A DNA stretch of 64,000 nucleotides, from positions 33,784 through 97,783 of the forward strand of contig JAKTNV010000615.1 in NCBI GenBank assembly GCA_022747635.1, in the 5' to 3' direction. The DNA is from Hetaerina americana. Taxonomy: Eukaryota > Arthropoda > Insecta > Odonata > Calopterygidae. The notes under the pieces are model-generated. The model saw only the letters and a list, made by a program, of their open reading frames with translations. It had not been told where the DNA came from and made no database searches. Made by a program: the position numbers and the translations under genes. Below, piece by piece: positions 61,901 to 64,000 of this stretch; positions within the stretch are counted from its first letter, which is position 1; the number at the start of each line of letters is the position of its first letter.

Positions 61901-64000
61901 ATAACGTTTTCCAGCCGCAGTCCCGGGATCAGAAATTCGTGATTCAAGCCACTCGTTTATTTGTTCCACCGAGGGTTTTTTTGAAAGCCTGTTAGTTTTA
62001 ATTGTAAATTTGTTTGACTCTTTTCATTTCCAAACGGAAGTTATTGAGAAAATTTTCGTATTGAAACGTATTTCTTGCAAACATAAAATTTTTCATCCGC
62101 AGTACCGGAATGAGAAATTTTGTGATTCAATTGTGGCGTTAATTTTTACCTCAGCGGTTTTTTAAAGCTTAAAATTTATTGAATGAATATTTGGTCACCT
62201 CTCTTCCTTTCAAAGCAGTCGCTGTTATGAAAGTTTCGTTGAAATACGTATTTCTTAAACATAATAATTTTCCTCCGCAGTCCCGGGTTGAAAAATTTCG
62301 CGAATCAATTGTCGTGTAAGTTTTTCTTCCAAGTGCTTTTTTAAAAGCTTTTTCCTTTCTTTACCTTTCAAAATTGTCGTTTTTGAGAAAAAGGTATCAT
62401 TTATACGTATTTCTTGCAGGAATTATGGTTACCAGCCGCAGTCCCGGGATGAGAAATTTTGTGATTCAAGCGACTCGTTTAGATGTTCTTACGAGTGTTT
62501 TTTTTAAGGCTTTAATTTTTAATTGTAAATTTGTTTGACTCCTTTCATTTTCAAAAGGCAGTTATTGGAAAAATTTTCGTATTCATACGTATTTCTTGTA
62601 AATATAAAATTTTTCATCCGCAGTCAGGGATGAGAAATTTCGTGAATCAATTTTCGTGTAAGTTTTTCTTCCAAGTGCTTTTCTAAAAGCTTTTCATTCA
62701 TCAAATGAAAATTTGTTCCTTTCTTTACCTTTCAAAACGGTCGTTTTTGGGAAAATGGTCTCATTTATACTTATTTCTTGCAAGCATAAAATTTTTCATC
62801 TGCAGTCCTGGGATGAGAAATTTCTTGATTCAAGTGGACTCGTTTAGTTGTTCCCCCGAGGGTTTTTTTGGAAGCCTCTTAGTTTGAATTGTAAATTTGT
62901 TTGACTCCTTTCATTTTCAAAAGGCAGTTATTGGAAAAATTACCGCATTCAAACGTATTTCTTGCAAAACATAAAATTTTTCATCCGCAGTACCGGGTTG
63001 AGAAATTTTGTGATTCAATTGTTGCGTTTAGTTTGAACCTCAGCGGTTTTTTAAAGCTTAAAATTAATTGAATGAATATTTGGTCGCCTCTCTTCCTTTC
63101 AAAGCATTAGCTGTTACAAAAGTTTCGTTAATATACGTACTTATTAAACATAATAATTTTCCTTCGCAGTCCCGGGATGAGAAATTTCGCGAATCAATTT
63201 GCTTGTAAGTTTTTCTTCCAAGTCCTTTTTTAAAGGCTCTTTACTCATCAAAAGAAAATTTTTTCCTTTCTTTACCTTTGAAAACCGTCGTTTTTGAGAA
63301 AAAGGTATCATTAATACGTATTTCTTGCAGGAATAACGTTTCCAGCCGCAGTCCCCGGGATGAGAAATTTCGTGATTCAAGCCACTCGTTTATTTGTTCC
63401 ACCGAGGGTTTTTTTGAAAGCTGTTAGTTTTAATTGTAAATTTGTTTGACTCTTTTCATTTCCAAACGGAAGTTATTGAGAAAATTTTCGTATTGAAACG
63501 TATTTCTTGCAAACATAAAATTTTTCATCCGCAGTACCGGAATGAGAAATTTTGTGATTCAATTGTGGCGTTTAGTTTTTACCTCAGCGGTTTTTTAAAG
63601 CTAAAAATTAATTGAATGAATATTTGGTCGCCTCTCTTCCTCTCAAAGCAGCCGCTGTTATAAAAGTTTCCCTAATATACGTATTTTTTAAACAATATAA
63701 TTTTCTTCCGCAGTACCGGGATGAGAAATTATGTGATTCAATTGTGGCGTTTAGTTTTTACCTCAGCGGTTTTTTAAAGCTTAAAATTAATTGAATGAAT
63801 ATTTGGTCGCCTCTCTTCCTTTCAAAGCAGCCGCTGTTATAAAAGTTTCCCTTATATACGTATTTTTTTAAACATAATAATTTTCCTCCGCAGTACCGTG
63901 ATGAGAAATTTTGTGATTCAATTGTGGCGTTTAGTTTTTACCTCAGCGGTTTTTTAAAGCTTAAAATTCATTGAATGAATATTTGGTCGCCTCTCTTTTT
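55781..64000. repeat. Very large higher-order unit, copy 2 (cut by window end)
   Basis: It follows 41.2-48.9 kb monomer by monomer, including the C runs, the fused monomer at ~59.89 kb and the CCTGCTTTCATTTTC variant (46374 against 61478). It keeps the trimer missing from copy 1. Many differences after 57.6 kb are single-base indels. It continues past the window edge. Confidence 0.87.

Larger units (their letters stand above)
1..64000. repeat. Satellite DNA array, ~180-bp monomers
   Basis: The whole window except two kinds of insertion is a head-to-tail tandem array. Anchoring on the CCCGGG-equivalent core hexamer, the first cores fall at 41, 222, 402, 582, 764, 944, 1125, 1305 and 1484, a spacing of 179-182 bp. 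Each monomer has four parts. The first is a core (CCGCAGTCCCGGGATGAG and AAATTTCG or AAATTTTG). Next is a variable segment of about 40 bp, then a long T run followed by AAAGC. Last is an AT-rich linker, usually with the 8-bp palindrome ATACGTAT. Four monomer classes are recognisable after the core: A (CGAATCAATTGTCGTGTAAG), B (GATTCAAGCGACTCGTTTAG), C (GATTCAATTGTGGCGTTTAG) and D (left domain only). All lie in the same orientation. The length is near a nucleosome repeat, as is common in centromeric satellites; a centromeric role is inference. Confidence 0.97.

Noticed and set aside
1..64000. CRISPR array or bacterial repeat cluster
   Set aside because: The repeats are ~180 bp without unique spacers, and the divergence pattern and mariner insertion are eukaryotic. 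No cas genes are present.
41..64000. CENP-B box in the monomer (core pattern TTCG-four-A-two-CGGG)
   Set aside because: I checked the TTCGTATTCAAACG and CCCGGGATGAGAAATTTCG regions on both strands. The required A and CGGG spacing is not met.
41..64000. Spliced-leader or 5S-type tandem gene array
   Set aside because: There is no recognisable Sm site, internal polymerase III boxes or structured RNA conserved through the monomers. The short T runs occur in the middle of each monomer rather than after a conserved transcript.

Overview
The window is almost entirely one tandem satellite array from a eukaryotic genome. I see no intact host gene, tRNA, rRNA or CRISPR array. About 350 AT-rich monomers of roughly 180 bp run head to tail in one orientation. 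Each carries a conserved GC-rich core (CCGCAGTCCCGGGATGAG, then AAATTTCG or AAATTTTG) in a T-rich background. The only other DNA is a 753-bp decayed mariner-like transposon at 11385-12137 and a small palindromic insertion present twice (about 17.87-18.00 and 31.08-31.21 kb). Mariner elements and long higher-order repeat (HOR) satellites point to an animal, most likely an arthropod, and to pericentromeric or other constitutive heterochromatin. The exact taxon cannot be read from the sequence.

Layout. (1) 1-11382: four copies of a 2.67-kb HOR. It is built from a four-monomer (C-D-A-B) ancestral unit: three full tetramers plus one 507-bp shortened unit. The first copy is 3179 bp because the 507-bp unit is duplicated. 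(2) 11385-12137: the mariner-like element in a TA target, with 33-bp perfect terminal inverted repeats (TIRs). It lies where the tetramer-based array changes to a trimer-based one. (3) 12140-about 21.17 kb: trimer array (A-B-C, about 541 bp), including the first palindrome block. (4) 21.17-38.6 kb: tandem and dispersed copies of a 4.5-kb block of about 25 monomers, with the second palindrome block between copies. (5) 38.6-64.0 kb: a 2.4-2.9 kb tandem duplication inside a much larger repeat. The stretch 41.2-48.9 kb recurs at 55.78-64.0 kb with a 14.58 to 15.10 kb offset, so a unit of about 81 monomers is itself tandemly repeated and runs off the window.

The window records satellite turnover rather than a gene system. 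It shows unequal crossover breakpoints in conserved cores, a hybrid monomer, a conversion-like patch, microhomology deletions, a template-switch inversion and an amplified foldback insertion. The many open frames of 60-176 codons on both strands are repeat translations, not genes. The only recognisable protein-coding homology is the broken mariner transposase, which keeps its DNA-binding N-terminus and last ~35 residues but has lost the catalytic core.
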